Assembly: GCF_001955655.1 (NCBI RefSeq)
Contig: NZ_MSPW01000003.1
Coordinates: 124,001-188,000 of the forward strand
Length of the DNA: 64,000 nucleotides
Source: Viridibacillus arenosi
GTDB taxonomy: Bacteria; Bacillota; Bacilli; Bacillales_A; Planococcaceae
Reading direction: 5' to 3'
A program made the translations under genes and the position numbers. The notes under the pieces were generated by a model. The model was not told the DNA's origin, ran no database searches, and saw only the letters and a program-made list of their open reading frames with translations. How positions within the stretch are numbered: the first letter of the stretch is position 1; each line of letters opens with the position of its first letter. Positions 43,099 to 51,988 of the stretch are shown one piece after another.

Positions 43099-44289
43099 AT
43101 GAAAAAAGTCTCAGTACCATCGTTAATGTTAATGATTATTCTTGTGGCATTTCCACAAATAAGTGAAACAATTTATACACCATCGTTACCCGATATTTCT
43201 AAAGCTTTAAACGTTAGCAGCAATGCTACTCAACTTACACTCAGTATATACTTTGCAGGATTTGCTTTAGGTGTGTTTTGTTGGGGATGGTTGTCTGATA
43301 TAATAGGGCGTCGTCCTGCTATGCTGTGGGGAATTGTAACATATGGTGTAGGTAGTCTTTTATGTTTTATGGCTAACTCCATAGAATTATTATTCATAAG
43401 CCGCTTTCTTCAAGCATTTGGAGCAAGTACAGGTTCAGTCGTCACACAAACGATTCTTCGTGAAAGCGTTGATGGTCATAAACGTCATGTAATGTTTGCA
43501 CAAATTTCTGCTGTCATTGCATTTACGCCAGCAGTAGGACCATTAGTTGGAGGTTGGGTTGATCAAACTTTTGGATTTAAGGCAGTATTTTTCACATTGG
43601 TTGTAATGAGTATCGGGATTTTTGTATATACATTTACAGCATTGCCTGAAACAAAAGCGTCTTCTGATACTAATAATAAAATAAGTATTTTTCTTGTATT
43701 AAAGAGGATTATTACTGATCCAAAGATAATTGCATTTGGATTGCTCATAGGAGGTACAAATGGCATATTGTTCAGCTATTATGCTGAAGCACCATTTATC
43801 TTTATTGAGTATTTTAAAATGTCGCCAGGTTTATTTGGTTTTTTAGGGATAGTCGTAGCCTTGTCTTCAATAATAGGAGCCAACTTATCAAAACGTTTAC
43901 TAGCTGTTTATATACCTGAAAAAATTATATATATTGGATGTTTAGTAATGGTAGTAGGGGCAATGATCTTATCAGCTATTGTACTGACTGGAACGAATCC
44001 TACTGTATTCTACGCAGCAGCAATTCTGGTAGCAATTTTCATACTCTTATTAGGGATAGGAATTGCTCTACCAAATTGCCTCAGTTTGGCACTTGTGAAT
44101 TTTCAAGATGTCGTTGGAACGGCAGGAGCATTATTTAGCTTAGGATATTATTTATTGGTTACACTGATTATTTGGGGAATGAGTCAACTGCATACAGGTT
44201 CTCTAATAATAATGCCATTGTATTTCCTTGCGCTCGTTGTCATCATGGTAATTACTAGCAGAATATTTATTTATAAAGCTAAGTATTAA
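43099..44289 (+). CDS. Bcr/CflA-family multidrug efflux transporter (MFS)
   Basis: 396 residues, twelve predicted helices. Family features: IYTPSLPDISKAL in the first loop (the Bcr/CflA hallmark with Pro-Asp), GWLSDIIGRRPAM motif A (63-75), SRFLQAFGASTGSV (motif B region with Arg) and AVGPLVGGWV motif C of antiporters. It exports drugs such as bicyclomycin or amphenicols in exchange for protons (family knowledge). The ATG has ATAGGAGGG upstream, which two upstream sequences can mask. Thus drug-inducible translation is suggested. Its terminator is shared with a convergent gene. Confidence 0.93.
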   Translation: MKKVSVPSLMLMIILVAFPQISETIYTPSLPDISKALNVSSNATQLTLSIYFAGFALGVFCWGWLSDIIGRRPAMLWGIVTYGVGSLLCFMANSIELLFISRFLQAFGASTGSVVTQTILRESVDGHKRHVMFAQISAVIAFTPAVGPLVGGWVDQTFGFKAVFFTLVVMSIGIFVYTFTALPETKASSDTNNKISIFLVLKRIITDPKIIAFGLLIGGTNGILFSYYAEAPFIFIEYFKMSPGLFGFLGIVVALSSIIGANLSKRLLAVYIPEKIIYIGCLVMVVGAMILSAIVLTGTNPTVFYAAAILVAIFILLLGIGIALPNCLSLALVNFQDVVGTAGALFSLGYYLLVTLIIWGMSQLHTGSLIIMPLYFLALVVIMVITSRIFIYKAKY

Positions 44290-44310
44290 AATAAATTAAT
44301 AGATATAAAA

Positions 44311-44356
44311 AGGGCTGTCCTAAAAGTAGGTGAAAACCAACTTTTAGGACAGCCCT
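44311..44356. terminator. Bidirectional terminator
   Basis: Perfect 17-bp stem AGGGCTGTCCTAAAAGT / ACTTTTAGGACAGCCCT, between convergent genes. A-run on the 5' side serves the minus strand. Confidence 0.8.
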
Positions 44357-44378
44357 ATGTCATTATCTAGGTTCGAAT

Positions 44379-44942
44379 CTATACGTCGAATTCTAAATTA
44401 ATGATTTTCCACTCATCCTTAACCTTTTTAAACACTAAATGTAGGAATGTCGGAGGGCTAACAAGCTCTACATTATTACTTTTATAAAATTCTCTAATGA
44501 AAATGTTAAATGTTTGATTATCATTATTATAATCGTAACCTTGAATTACCCAATCATCTAAATAGTTCTTACCGTCAAGTGTATATAATAGCCAATCTAC
44601 ATTATCAATGATGACATATAACCCATCAGCTTTACTTTTTAACGTTAATTCCTTTGCCAATAATGCTTGTAGTTGCTTTTGATTGCCTGTTTTTTGCGCT
44701 TGAACAAAGTCTCTAGATAAGTTACTTATAATTGCGAAGTTTTCTTTTTCTATCTTATAAACATTAATCTCTTTTTTTAGTTTTTTTATTGTTTGAGTTG
44801 AATTTTCTACTTTGTTTTCATTTTCCTTTGGTGTATCAGTATTAGCTTTAGCGTGTTGAACTTCTACAAAACCATTTGTATTTGAACAAGCTGTAAGTAA
44901 CATTAAACCACAAACCAATAATACCCAAATCTTTTTTCGCAT
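44379..44942 (-). CDS. Lipoprotein of unknown function
   Basis: 187 residues, ATG with TTGAGGAGG upstream. Lipobox LTAC (Cys 19), then a polar spacer (20-60) and an NTF2-like-looking domain: helix FAIISNLSRDFVQAQKTGN, KQLQALLAKELTLKS, and a final strand pair HLVFKKVKDEWKIINLEFDV. That layout is common in lipoproteins with an NTF2/SnoaL-like or DUF4829-like fold (inference). Located at the outer membrane face. Monocistronic. Confidence 0.75.
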   Translation of the reverse strand: MRKKIWVLLVCGLMLLTACSNTNGFVEVQHAKANTDTPKENENKVENSTQTIKKLKKEINVYKIEKENFAIISNLSRDFVQAQKTGNQKQLQALLAKELTLKSKADGLYVIIDNVDWLLYTLDGKNYLDDWVIQGYDYNNDNQTFNIFIREFYKSNNVELVSPPTFLHLVFKKVKDEWKIINLEFDV

Positions 44943-45362
44943 AAATTACCTCCTCAAACTTTTCTTATTAATGCTGTTTCGACGTATGTTATAATATTTC
45001 CTTTTTTACTTATAGAATTTCAACGATAATTAACATTTTTGAAATAAATCTGTAAGTATAATCAAGATCAATTTTGAAATTATTATGTGAAAGATTGGAA
45101 AGAAATATTCGGAGGTGTGTCTAGATTGGAGAATTACAATTATTAAATGATTAAGAAAGTGAAAAAGTAACCCTAAGCTTATAAGAAGAGATCACCTAAG
45201 TATTAACTGATCTAAAGGTGATAGGAATTATTATTCCATAAGAGTAGGCACTAATTAGAAAAATAAAAAAACACCTCAAATTAGAAAGTGTTTAATAATA
45301 TCTGTCAATGTAATTGAGTTTTCTTTTACATCTATAAAATAGCCATTTGTAATATACGATTA
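44943..45362. other. Intergenic region between divergent-side genes
   Basis: About 420 bases. Two weak hairpins: ATCACCT / AGGTGAT near 45190-45222 and AAACAC / GTGTTT at 45269-45293. The latter may terminate the GNAT gene. No gene recognised. Confidence 0.4.
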
Positions 45363-45911
45363 TTATCCTCTTGAGTTAATAATTCCATAATATATTAGAT
45401 CTTCATATCGATTTTCTTTCCTCACATGGTCTATTAATATCCCTTCTTGGTTCATTCCTAATTTCTGCAAAACTCTTCCGGAAGCTGGATTTGAACTGAA
45501 GTACCGAGCAAAAAGTTTATGGTATTGTTTTTCATCAAATGCGAATTGTAATATAGCTTGCGCCGCTTCTGTAGCATATCCATTTCCCCAAAATTCTTCA
45601 CCAATCCAATAGGCTATTTCACCATTATTAAACTGTTGATTGTTAGATAGTGCAATAGCTCCATATAATTCTCCTGTCTTCTTATCTGTTATAGCAAATT
45701 CATATGATTTATTAGCATTAAAATTATCATGATGGTGTTCGATCCACGATAAAGCATCCTTTATAGCATATGGATAAGGTAGGTACAATGTATTTTTATA
45801 AATATTATAATTATTACAAAGTTTAGTAACAGCTACTGCATCAGATTTTTGGAATAGTCTTAGTACAAGCCTTTTAGTGGTTATTTTTTTATTTAGATTA
45901 TCAAATATCAT
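45363..45911 (-). CDS. RimJ/RimL-type GNAT acetyltransferase
   Basis: 182 residues, ATG with AGGGAGGA upstream. Features of the RimJ/RimL/Acetyltransf_3 group: ITTKRLVLRLF at the start, GAIALSNNQQFNNGEIAYWIGEEFWGNGYATEA-like core with the acetyl-CoA loop WGNGYATEA, ASGRVLQKLGMNQEG and a final YYGI strand. It probably acetylates N-termini, spermidine-like compounds or drugs; unknown. Stand-alone gene. Confidence 0.9.
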   Translation of the reverse strand: MIFDNLNKKITTKRLVLRLFQKSDAVAVTKLCNNYNIYKNTLYLPYPYAIKDALSWIEHHHDNFNANKSYEFAITDKKTGELYGAIALSNNQQFNNGEIAYWIGEEFWGNGYATEAAQAILQFAFDEKQYHKLFARYFSSNPASGRVLQKLGMNQEGILIDHVRKENRYEDLIYYGIINSRG

Positions 45912-46092
45912 AAGAAATCCTCCCTACATTATGTGAGATAGTACTAATATCGAGTAAGTTAATTGAACAAATAGTACTTCTCTAATTTTACGATGGTAAA
46001 AACGAGACCCCAATTAAACTAATGTAACTTTCCTAGTTCTATAATTCGACAGAAAAAAGGGATACCCTTTATTAATCTACCGCAGCCATTAG

Positions 46093-46263
46093 CAAAGTAA
46101 GACGATCAACTATCTATATTTTGGTGCTTTTATTGCATTATTGTCTAGTATAGATCTATTATTTGGATGGCGTTTATATAAAGAAAATGGAGTGTTGTTA
46201 AGAAATATTTTACAGCTACTTCTTATTCCTGTATTTTTAATTATTATGGTTATTGTTAAATAA
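46093..46263 (+). pseudogene. C-terminal remnant of a small membrane protein
   Basis: 57 open codons with no start codon or ribosome site after an upstream stop. Reads YLYFGAFIALLSSIDLLFGW, then a charged turn and LLLIPVFLIIMVIVK. Two hydrophobic helices and a perfect terminator eight bases downstream suggest the tail of a formerly functional gene. Family not recognised. Confidence 0.45.
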
Positions 46264-46270
46264 TTTCAGT

Positions 46271-46303
46271 AAGCTGGTCATATAAATTGACCAGCTTTTT
46301 TTC
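46271..46303 (+). terminator. Terminator retained behind the membrane-protein remnant
   Basis: Perfect 10-bp stem AAGCTGGTCA / TGACCAGCTT and a T-run of seven. Confidence 0.9.
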
Positions 46304-46365
46304 TAAGAACTATTAACTTTGTGGATATCACTTCTACACAAACAAGCATTTGTTTTCGTTAAAAA

Positions 46366-47082
46366 CTAAATAAGAAAAAGAAATCCACCAATTACTAAAA
46401 AACTTATGACAGCTAATAGTAAAACACCAGAAGAATCTTTAATAGACTCAAGTAATACTTCTTTGATAGTGACCATATATATTGTGCCCGCGGCTAAACT
46501 AATAGCAAAGGACCAAATCATTGGATTGCCAATACCAATTGAATTTCCTATGTAAACGCCAATGCCAACTGGAAGAGAAATAATCAAAGTTAAAAAGAAC
46601 AAGGTCCATACTCCAAGACCAGCTATAAATAAAGGAGTAAATACAATAATGCCCTCAGGTATATTATGAAGTAGGATAGTGTGTAACAGCGATTCCTTGA
46701 CTGCTGAGTTTTGATTTGCTCCTAGCACAATTCCTATAGGTAAATTGTGAAATGTAATGCTAAGCATTAACATTATTCCAGTTTGTAGAGCACCCTTTTT
46801 CACATGATTTTTGGTTGCCCCAAATAGAATATGCAAAACTTTATGAGCAAATTGAAACAATACCACTCCTGCAAAGAAACCGAGAATGAAAGTGATCCAG
46901 TTGCCAAGAAAGATCGCTTCAGGTGCAATTTCAAAACTTAGTAAACCGAGAGTTAAACCTGCACAAATACCGTAAATGATATCAATTTTCTTTTGAACAC
47001 CTTTTAATATCCACGCAATTATGCCACCTACGCTAAAGCCACCTACAGTGTACACATAACCAATAACATAAATTAAACTCAC
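46366..47082 (-). CDS. ZIP-family metal transporter
   Basis: 238 residues with about eight helices. The diagnostic metal-site motifs are present: FHNLPIG in helix 4 (HNxPxG) and LHNIPEG in helix 5. The cytoplasmic His-rich loop is only weak (KNHVKKG). The family imports Zn, Fe or Mn (ZupT-like). The ATG is preceded by TGAGGATG. No metal regulator or Fur/Zur box was recognised nearby. Size fits bacterial ZIP proteins. Confidence 0.9.
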   Translation of the reverse strand: MSLIYVIGYVYTVGGFSVGGIIAWILKGVQKKIDIIYGICAGLTLGLLSFEIAPEAIFLGNWITFILGFFAGVVLFQFAHKVLHILFGATKNHVKKGALQTGIMLMLSITFHNLPIGIVLGANQNSAVKESLLHTILLHNIPEGIIVFTPLFIAGLGVWTLFFLTLIISLPVGIGVYIGNSIGIGNPMIWSFAISLAAGTIYMVTIKEVLLESIKDSSGVLLLAVISFLVIGGFLFLI

Positions 47083-47310
47083 TATATCATCCTCACTCAG
47101 ACTAACTGATTGTCTGTCTATAAGTTAATATGAATTCAGCCATGAATTTATGAAGGGTGATCATAATGACTAGATTATGAATGCTCTCTTTGAAGAGTAG
47201 AGAGTAGCAAAAATCTCCTTTAAGTTAATGATTTGGGACGAAACTCGGTAAAACTTCCAAATTAACAGTAAAAATATTCACTAATTCACTAATGATTAAT
47301 GCGCATTAAA

Positions 47311-47346
47311 AAAGTACACTATTTAAATAGCCTAATAGTGTACTTT
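47311..47346 (-). terminator. Terminator of the C39-like gene
   Basis: 13-bp stem AAAGTACACTATT / AATAGTGTACTTT; on the minus strand followed by a T-run. Confidence 0.88.
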
Positions 47347-47356
47347 GTTTAATATT

Positions 47357-48274
47357 TTATCGAACTACAACGCCCCATTGAAGTGCATTGTACGCACGTT
47401 CAAAGTTTGACTTGCTTACCCAATATTTTTCCTTTTTACTATTTGGATCTGCTACATAGTATGAGCCGTTGCTGTTGTATCCGATGACAGTAACAACATG
47501 CATATTATCAACGATTTTCTTTGTACCTGCACTGCCCATTTTCCATTTGGCCCAAACTGGCTTTTTAAAATCCAATGTTACGTAGACAACAACTGGATTT
47601 CCTTTATCTAATTCTTTTTTGATTTGAGAAGTAGAGTAGCCTGATACATTTGCAACTTTACTGTTATATTCTTTACCATAAGTAGTTAATGGTTTTGGGA
47701 AGATGGATTGGAATACGCCATTTTGGTTTGCATAAGGATTGCCACCAGCAAAACCTTTATACGGATTACCACCCTTGTCTTTTGGCATATCATCTAAAAA
47801 TGTACGTAAGCCGACTTTTGAATACCCTTTGTATTTTAAAGCCATCAATAAACTTGCTCCTTCACAGCCAAATGGAGCATTCACAGGTGATAATTGACTT
47901 ACAAAAGGTACTTTCAACGTTTTACTAGAATAGTTTTTGACGACAGTACTTGAAATCCAACCTATTTTGTTATTTACCTTTACCTTATGCCAAGTTGTAG
48001 AACCTACTTTTTTTGTAGCATACGAAGTAAAAACTTTTCCTTTTTTCGCTGAAGCAATCACTTTATATTTAGTTCCTGCATTTGCACGAACGTTTGATAT
48101 GTACAAAGTTTGAATCTTCTTAACAGGTGCACTAACCTTAGTAATATGTCTATGCATTTCAGACCCAGCAGTAATTGATGTTGTTTCTGATGTTGTTGAG
48201 CTAGTTGCTGACAAGCCGCTTAATAATAAAGAAAAACTCATCGTACTAGCTACTAGAATGTTTGTTTTTTTCAA
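47357..48274 (-). CDS. Secreted SH3b plus C39-like peptidase protein
   Basis: 305 residues from a TTG at 48274, eight bases after GAGAGG; longer frames start in poor context. Signal peptide (1-22) then a Ser/Thr-rich linker; an SH3b wall-binding repeat at about 55-112 (YISNVRANAGTKYKVIASAKKGK ... GWISS); and a Peptidase_C39_2 papain-like domain with C137 in FGCEGASLLMA, H259 in DNMHVVTVIGY and D276 in VADPN. The full triad is present, so it is probably an active extracellular cysteine peptidase or amidase acting at the wall. Confidence 0.88.
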   Translation of the reverse strand: MKKTNILVASTMSFSLLLSGLSATSSTTSETTSITAGSEMHRHITKVSAPVKKIQTLYISNVRANAGTKYKVIASAKKGKVFTSYATKKVGSTTWHKVKVNNKIGWISSTVVKNYSSKTLKVPFVSQLSPVNAPFGCEGASLLMALKYKGYSKVGLRTFLDDMPKDKGGNPYKGFAGGNPYANQNGVFQSIFPKPLTTYGKEYNSKVANVSGYSTSQIKKELDKGNPVVVYVTLDFKKPVWAKWKMGSAGTKKIVDNMHVVTVIGYNSNGSYYVADPNSKKEKYWVSKSNFERAYNALQWGVVVR

Positions 48275-48664
48275 TTTAAAAACCTCTCTAAGTTGTTTTT
48301 TGTTAAGGTAACTCTCCACAAAAATTCTCCATCTTTTAAAAAGTTGTCTAATTACAACGAAAACGGATAAGATACCATTAATATCATATCATGTATGTTA
48401 ATTGTTTTGTAAAAGGCAGCAATCATGGAACGAAATATTACTTTAAAAGAACGATATTATTAGAACATTTTCTAAATATATTTGTTGTATATAAACATTG
48501 ATTGAAATGGTTCATATTAAAAAGTAGAGAACTCCAATAATAAATAGCATGATCATTGAATGAAGTTTTTTTATATTCATATATTAAACAAAGGCAAAGA
48601 GTGAAACTAATGAAATTCTCCATTATAGACATACTTAATTGTGATAGTTAAAGGAGAGAAATAA
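48275..48664. other. Divergent promoter region
   Basis: About 390 AT-rich bases between the C39-like gene and signal peptidase. No gene or strong palindrome seen; promoters for both genes must lie here. Confidence 0.45.
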
Positions 48665-49225
48665 ATGACAAATGTGAAAGCAGAAAAGAATTCGCTTTGG
48701 GAATGGACAAAAGCCTTATTCATTGCAGTTGGACTAGCGTTTATATTTCGCTTCTTTCTATTTACTCCCATTATAGTAGAAGGCGAATCAATGATGCCTA
48801 CTCTAGAAAGTGGGGAACGAATGATTGTTAATAAAATAGGTCACCCTGATCGTTTTGATATCATTGTGTTTCATGCAACTGAGGACAAGGATTATATTAA
48901 ACGCGTAATTGGCTTACCTGGAGATCATATTGAGTATAAGAGCGATCAATTATACATTAATGGTCAGCCGCATGAAGAACCTTATCTAAATAGATATAAA
49001 AGGAGTCTATTGGATGGAGGGACACTAACTGAAGACTTTACACTTGAAGATTACACTCAAATGTCTGTTATCCCAGAAGGTTATGTCTTTGTAATGGGGG
49101 ACAATCGAAGAAATAGTACTGATAGCCGAATCATTGGTTTAGTTCCAATGAATAATATAGTAGGGAACGCTAATATAACGATTTGGCCAATTGATGATAT
49201 AGGGTTCATTGAAAAATACAAGTAA
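48665..49225 (+). CDS. lepB: Type I signal peptidase
   Basis: 186 residues, ATG with AAAGGAGAG upstream. One N-terminal helix (16-35), then the catalytic Ser42 in EGESMMPTL and general base Lys79 in DYIKRVIGLPGD, followed by the family boxes VFVMGDNRRNSTDSR and IVGNANITIWP. These are the Ser/Lys dyad and boxes B-E of SipS/SipT-type enzymes, which remove signal peptides outside the membrane. An extra secretory-type paralogue is common in Bacillales. A hairpin follows its stop. Confidence 0.95.
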   Translation: MTNVKAEKNSLWEWTKALFIAVGLAFIFRFFLFTPIIVEGESMMPTLESGERMIVNKIGHPDRFDIIVFHATEDKDYIKRVIGLPGDHIEYKSDQLYINGQPHEEPYLNRYKRSLLDGGTLTEDFTLEDYTQMSVIPEGYVFVMGDNRRNSTDSRIIGLVPMNNIVGNANITIWPIDDIGFIEKYK

Positions 49226-49228
49226 ATA

Positions 49229-49429
49229 ATGGGCGTATTCTGTAGATGTAATATAGGATACGCCTCTATTTTCGTTCTATTAGGAACTCAATTATTATTT
49301 ATGGATGGAATTCTTGTGGATGAACTCAATTTAGGCGAAGGTACGATTAGGTTCTATGTATTTATAGCGATTGTTGGCGTTAGTTTTTTAAATATTATTA
49401 GTTATTTTATTAGTAAAAATAAAGATTAG
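49229..49429 (+). CDS. Possible small membrane protein
   Basis: 66 codons starting three bases after the lepB stop, no real ribosome site. Two hydrophobic stretches (about 13-26 and 42-60) with FMDGILVDELNLGEG between look protein-like. However a hairpin GGCGTATTC / GGATACGCC (49232-49264), which could end lepB, covers its first codons. It may be a remnant read by coupling. Uncertain. Confidence 0.35.
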   Translation: MGVFCRCNIGYASIFVLLGTQLLFMDGILVDELNLGEGTIRFYVFIAIVGVSFLNIISYFISKNKD

Positions 49430-49510
49430 TATGATTGTTAATAAGCTGATAACAGTAAAAATCGTTTAAAATGACAAAAAAAATTTAAGAAAACCAGATG
49501 TATAACAAAA

Positions 49511-49553
49511 AACTAAGTTAGACTTGTTGACTAAGTCTAACTTAGTTTTTTTT
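49511..49553. terminator. Bidirectional terminator
   Basis: 15-bp stem AACTAAGTTAGACTT / AAGTCTAACTTAGTT with T-runs; between lepB-side and the convergent secreted protein gene. Confidence 0.93.
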
Positions 49554-49575
49554 ATTAAGACTCCAGTTGCTTGAA

Positions 49576-50118
49576 TTACGATTCTTCTTTTTCATTTGGA
49601 TAGTCAATAGAATTAGCTATTTCAACTAAAATTTCAGTTGTCACCTTATGAGAAACCCTTTTATCTATGATTAGCATATACTGCCACTTACCTCTTTCGA
49701 AAACAAGTACATTAAAATCTGAAACTCTCATCAATGTTGCTTCATTTCCATTCTTTAGTTTTAAAGTGTCCAATATATATTTCTTTCTTATAGGAACTTT
49801 CGCTTCGATAGGTCGAATATCGATTTTATAATGATTTTCAGAAGCCTGATCATTTATAAAAACCACTTCGAATGAGTGATCATACTCACTAAATCGTCCA
49901 AAATAATGAGTAAAACTTATTGGTGGAACTCTAAGTGGTAACTCCAGTTTTTCATTATAATGTTGTGCGAATTCGTTTGAAGCGGCTACTACGGTTTTGT
50001 AACCAATCTCAGGATATATCTTTTCATATGGACTAGGTTTATCATTTGCTATTGCAAATACAGTTAAAAAGAACAGTGAAAAAGATAAAAACAAAAGCAG
50101 GGAAAAAATTTTTTTCAT
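49576..50118 (-). CDS. Secreted protein of unknown function (DUF4367-like tail)
   Basis: 180 residues, ATG with GAGGTGG upstream. A long hydrophobic signal (4-24, FLSFSLFFLTVFAIA) has no lipobox, so secretion or an N-terminal anchor. The mature part has EYDHSFEVVFIND and ends VLVFERGKWQYMLIIDKR ... EILVEIANSID. The pattern of a short beta domain followed by a helix near LVEIANSI resembles DUF4367 domains found after anti-sigma factors (recalled). No sigma gene adjoins. Function unknown. Confidence 0.7.
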   Translation of the reverse strand: MKKIFSLLLFLSFSLFFLTVFAIANDKPSPYEKIYPEIGYKTVVAASNEFAQHYNEKLELPLRVPPISFTHYFGRFSEYDHSFEVVFINDQASENHYKIDIRPIEAKVPIRKKYILDTLKLKNGNEATLMRVSDFNVLVFERGKWQYMLIIDKRVSHKVTTEILVEIANSIDYPNEKEES

Positions 50119-50419
50119 ATTTCACCACCTCATAATTACGTTGACTGTATTATTCCCAGTCTTATCGAAATTATTAAGTGGTAAGTCTTTGTAATAAGAG
50201 ACAATTTTATAAGCAGCACTCATAAACGATGTTTAGTTTTCCATAGAGGTTGCATGATTTTAGTCGGAAATTTATGTTAAAAAAGTTATAAAATTTATAA
50301 AGAAATGTAATCACACTAACGAGACATTTTAGTGCATTAAGAAAAAGAGTTTTATACTTAAGGCGAGAAATCTTAAATAGCGGGAGATACGCTTCTATTA
50401 TAAATTTGTGGGTGCAATG

Positions 50420-50587
50420 TTATAAAGGGAGACTGGTTTTCCTATCACCACCACAGCCAGTTCTTGTCCGAAGACTGCTACCGCCGTCATTCTCCCAGCG
50501 ATCAATGTCCAAGTAATCATCTTCCCAGCCTTCAGGTATTCCTCCGCCACCTGGAGGGGTTCCAGTTCCTATAACTGAAATACTCAC
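50420..50587 (-). CDS. Possible Gly/Pro-rich small protein, GC-richer than its surroundings
   Basis: 55 codons if started at GTG: VIGTGTPPGGGGIPEGWEDD, then YLDIDRWENDGGS and RTGCGGD. The base composition (many CC/GG codons) stands out sharply in an A/T-rich spacer, which suggests selection for protein. There is no good ribosome site before the GTG. A frame with AAAGGATG and ATG just upstream encodes MMYKMTLLIL but is offset, so a frameshift after a signal-like head is possible. It could be a remnant or small secreted peptide. Confidence 0.35.
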   Translation of the reverse strand: MSISVIGTGTPPGGGGIPEGWEDDYLDIDRWENDGGSSLRTRTGCGGDRKTSLPL

Positions 50588-50927
50588 AATATCAACAATG
50601 TCATTTTATACATCATCCTTTTTTTAATATTTCATACCTATATCTATATTATGTAATGTATATGTTTAAGTTCATTGCCTATACCAAAAAGGAGGATATT
50701 CATTGGCAATTCTTTATAGATTATCTCTTTTTAGATAAATAATCTCCTTAAATTAATGGGGAAAGCGTTGATTCAAGAAGAATAGATGATTTCAATGTTG
50801 AAGTTGTATCTGTATTAAAAAGGTATTATTAAATGTATATAGAAGTATTTATTAACAACTGTTTGAAAAGGTTGATTCAAATGAGAAGATTTTTATTATT
50901 ATTTTTAACTGCACATGCAAAAAATTC

Positions 50928-50947
50928 AATTGAACGAACGCTCAATT
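50928..50947 (+). promoter_or_regulatory. Palindrome before the MBL-fold gene, possible TetR-type operator
   Basis: AATTGAACGAACGCTCAATT, symmetric at 16 of 20 positions with the AACG-N2-CG-T core common to TetR-type (fatty-acid or QacR-like) sites. It ends 40 bases before the start codon and covers the end of a 22-codon frame (MRRFLLLFLTAHAKNSIERT...). Confidence 0.4.
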
Positions 50948-50986
50948 AGCTTCGTTTTAGTTCACAAGATTTAGGAGGAATAACTA

Positions 50987-51970
50987 ATGGGGCAATCTAG
51001 TATTATTTTTTTTGAAAGAAAATTTCCGAGTGCAAACATGATTCTTATTAAGGATCAGTTACCGATCCTAATTGATACTGGTTTTGGGAGTGATGTAAAG
51101 GAGACTGAGAAATTAATAAAAGAAGTAGGTGTATCACCAGAAGAATTACACCTTATTGTGAATACGCACTATCATAGTGATCATGTTGGAGGTAATTTTC
51201 ATTTCCAAAAAAAGTATGGTGTTACGATTGCTGCTCATAAATGGGACGCCGATTTAATTAATTCTTGTGACCCTGAATCTTGTAGTGCAGAATGGTTAGA
51301 TCAACCTGTAGAACCTTATCGAGTTGATACGAAGCTCTCGGATAATGATGAGATTCATACAGGAAGTAGAATCTTGAGAGTCTTGCACACACCGGGACAT
51401 ACGTTAGGGCATATTTCTTTATATGAACCTGAAGAAGAGATATTAATATGCGGGGATCTCTTTCATAAAAATGACATTGGTTGGTTAAATGTTTTTCGAG
51501 AGGGTGTCTCGTCTATCCAACGATCACTTGAAAGTTTGGATCAGTTGTCCAAAATCCGGATTCAACATGCATATTCAGGACATGGATCTGAAATAGAAAA
51601 TACTAAAGCTTCCATAGATGCTGCAAGGGAACGGTTCGAAAAGTGGCTCAAGATGCCAGAAAAAATTGCATGGCATGCCTGCAAAAGGATATTTTCATTC
51701 ACATTAATTATAAAAAACGGTTTGGCAAAAGAAGAAGTTGGAAACTACCTACTAAAGTGTGGTTGGTTCCAAGATTTTGCACGCTACTCTTTCCAGCTTC
51801 AACCAGAAGAATTTATCCAAATCCTGCTAGATGAAATGATTCGTTCCGGAGCAGCAAGCTGGCATAATAATCATTTAATCGCCAACACTCCATTCCAAGC
51901 ACCACAAAAGAAATGGATGGACAAGAACATCAAACCGAAAGAATGGAAACTTCAAGATTTTCTCAATTAA
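50987..51970 (+). CDS. Metallo-beta-lactamase-fold hydrolase
   Basis: 327 residues, ATG with TTAGGAGGA upstream. Zinc-binding motif HYHSDH (H61, H63, D65, H66), then HTPGHTLGH with the fourth ligand, CGDLF Asp bridging, and SGHG. A C-terminal helical extension (about 230-327), rich in W/K, includes an HTH-like LAKEEVGNYLLKCGW. The layout recalls LACTB2-like MBL proteins with a DNA-binding-like tail. It lies 18 bases before a MaoC-like gene. Thioester or acyl hydrolysis would fit that neighbour (inference). Confidence 0.88.
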   Translation: MGQSSIIFFERKFPSANMILIKDQLPILIDTGFGSDVKETEKLIKEVGVSPEELHLIVNTHYHSDHVGGNFHFQKKYGVTIAAHKWDADLINSCDPESCSAEWLDQPVEPYRVDTKLSDNDEIHTGSRILRVLHTPGHTLGHISLYEPEEEILICGDLFHKNDIGWLNVFREGVSSIQRSLESLDQLSKIRIQHAYSGHGSEIENTKASIDAARERFEKWLKMPEKIAWHACKRIFSFTLIIKNGLAKEEVGNYLLKCGWFQDFARYSFQLQPEEFIQILLDEMIRSGAASWHNNHLIANTPFQAPQKKWMDKNIKPKEWKLQDFLN

Positions 51971-51988
51971 TTAAAAGGGGAGATTTAT

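Noticed and set aside
48438-48632. 64-codon minus-strand frame before lepB
   Set aside because: Lies in the divergent promoter region, no site, and composition of random AT-rich DNA.
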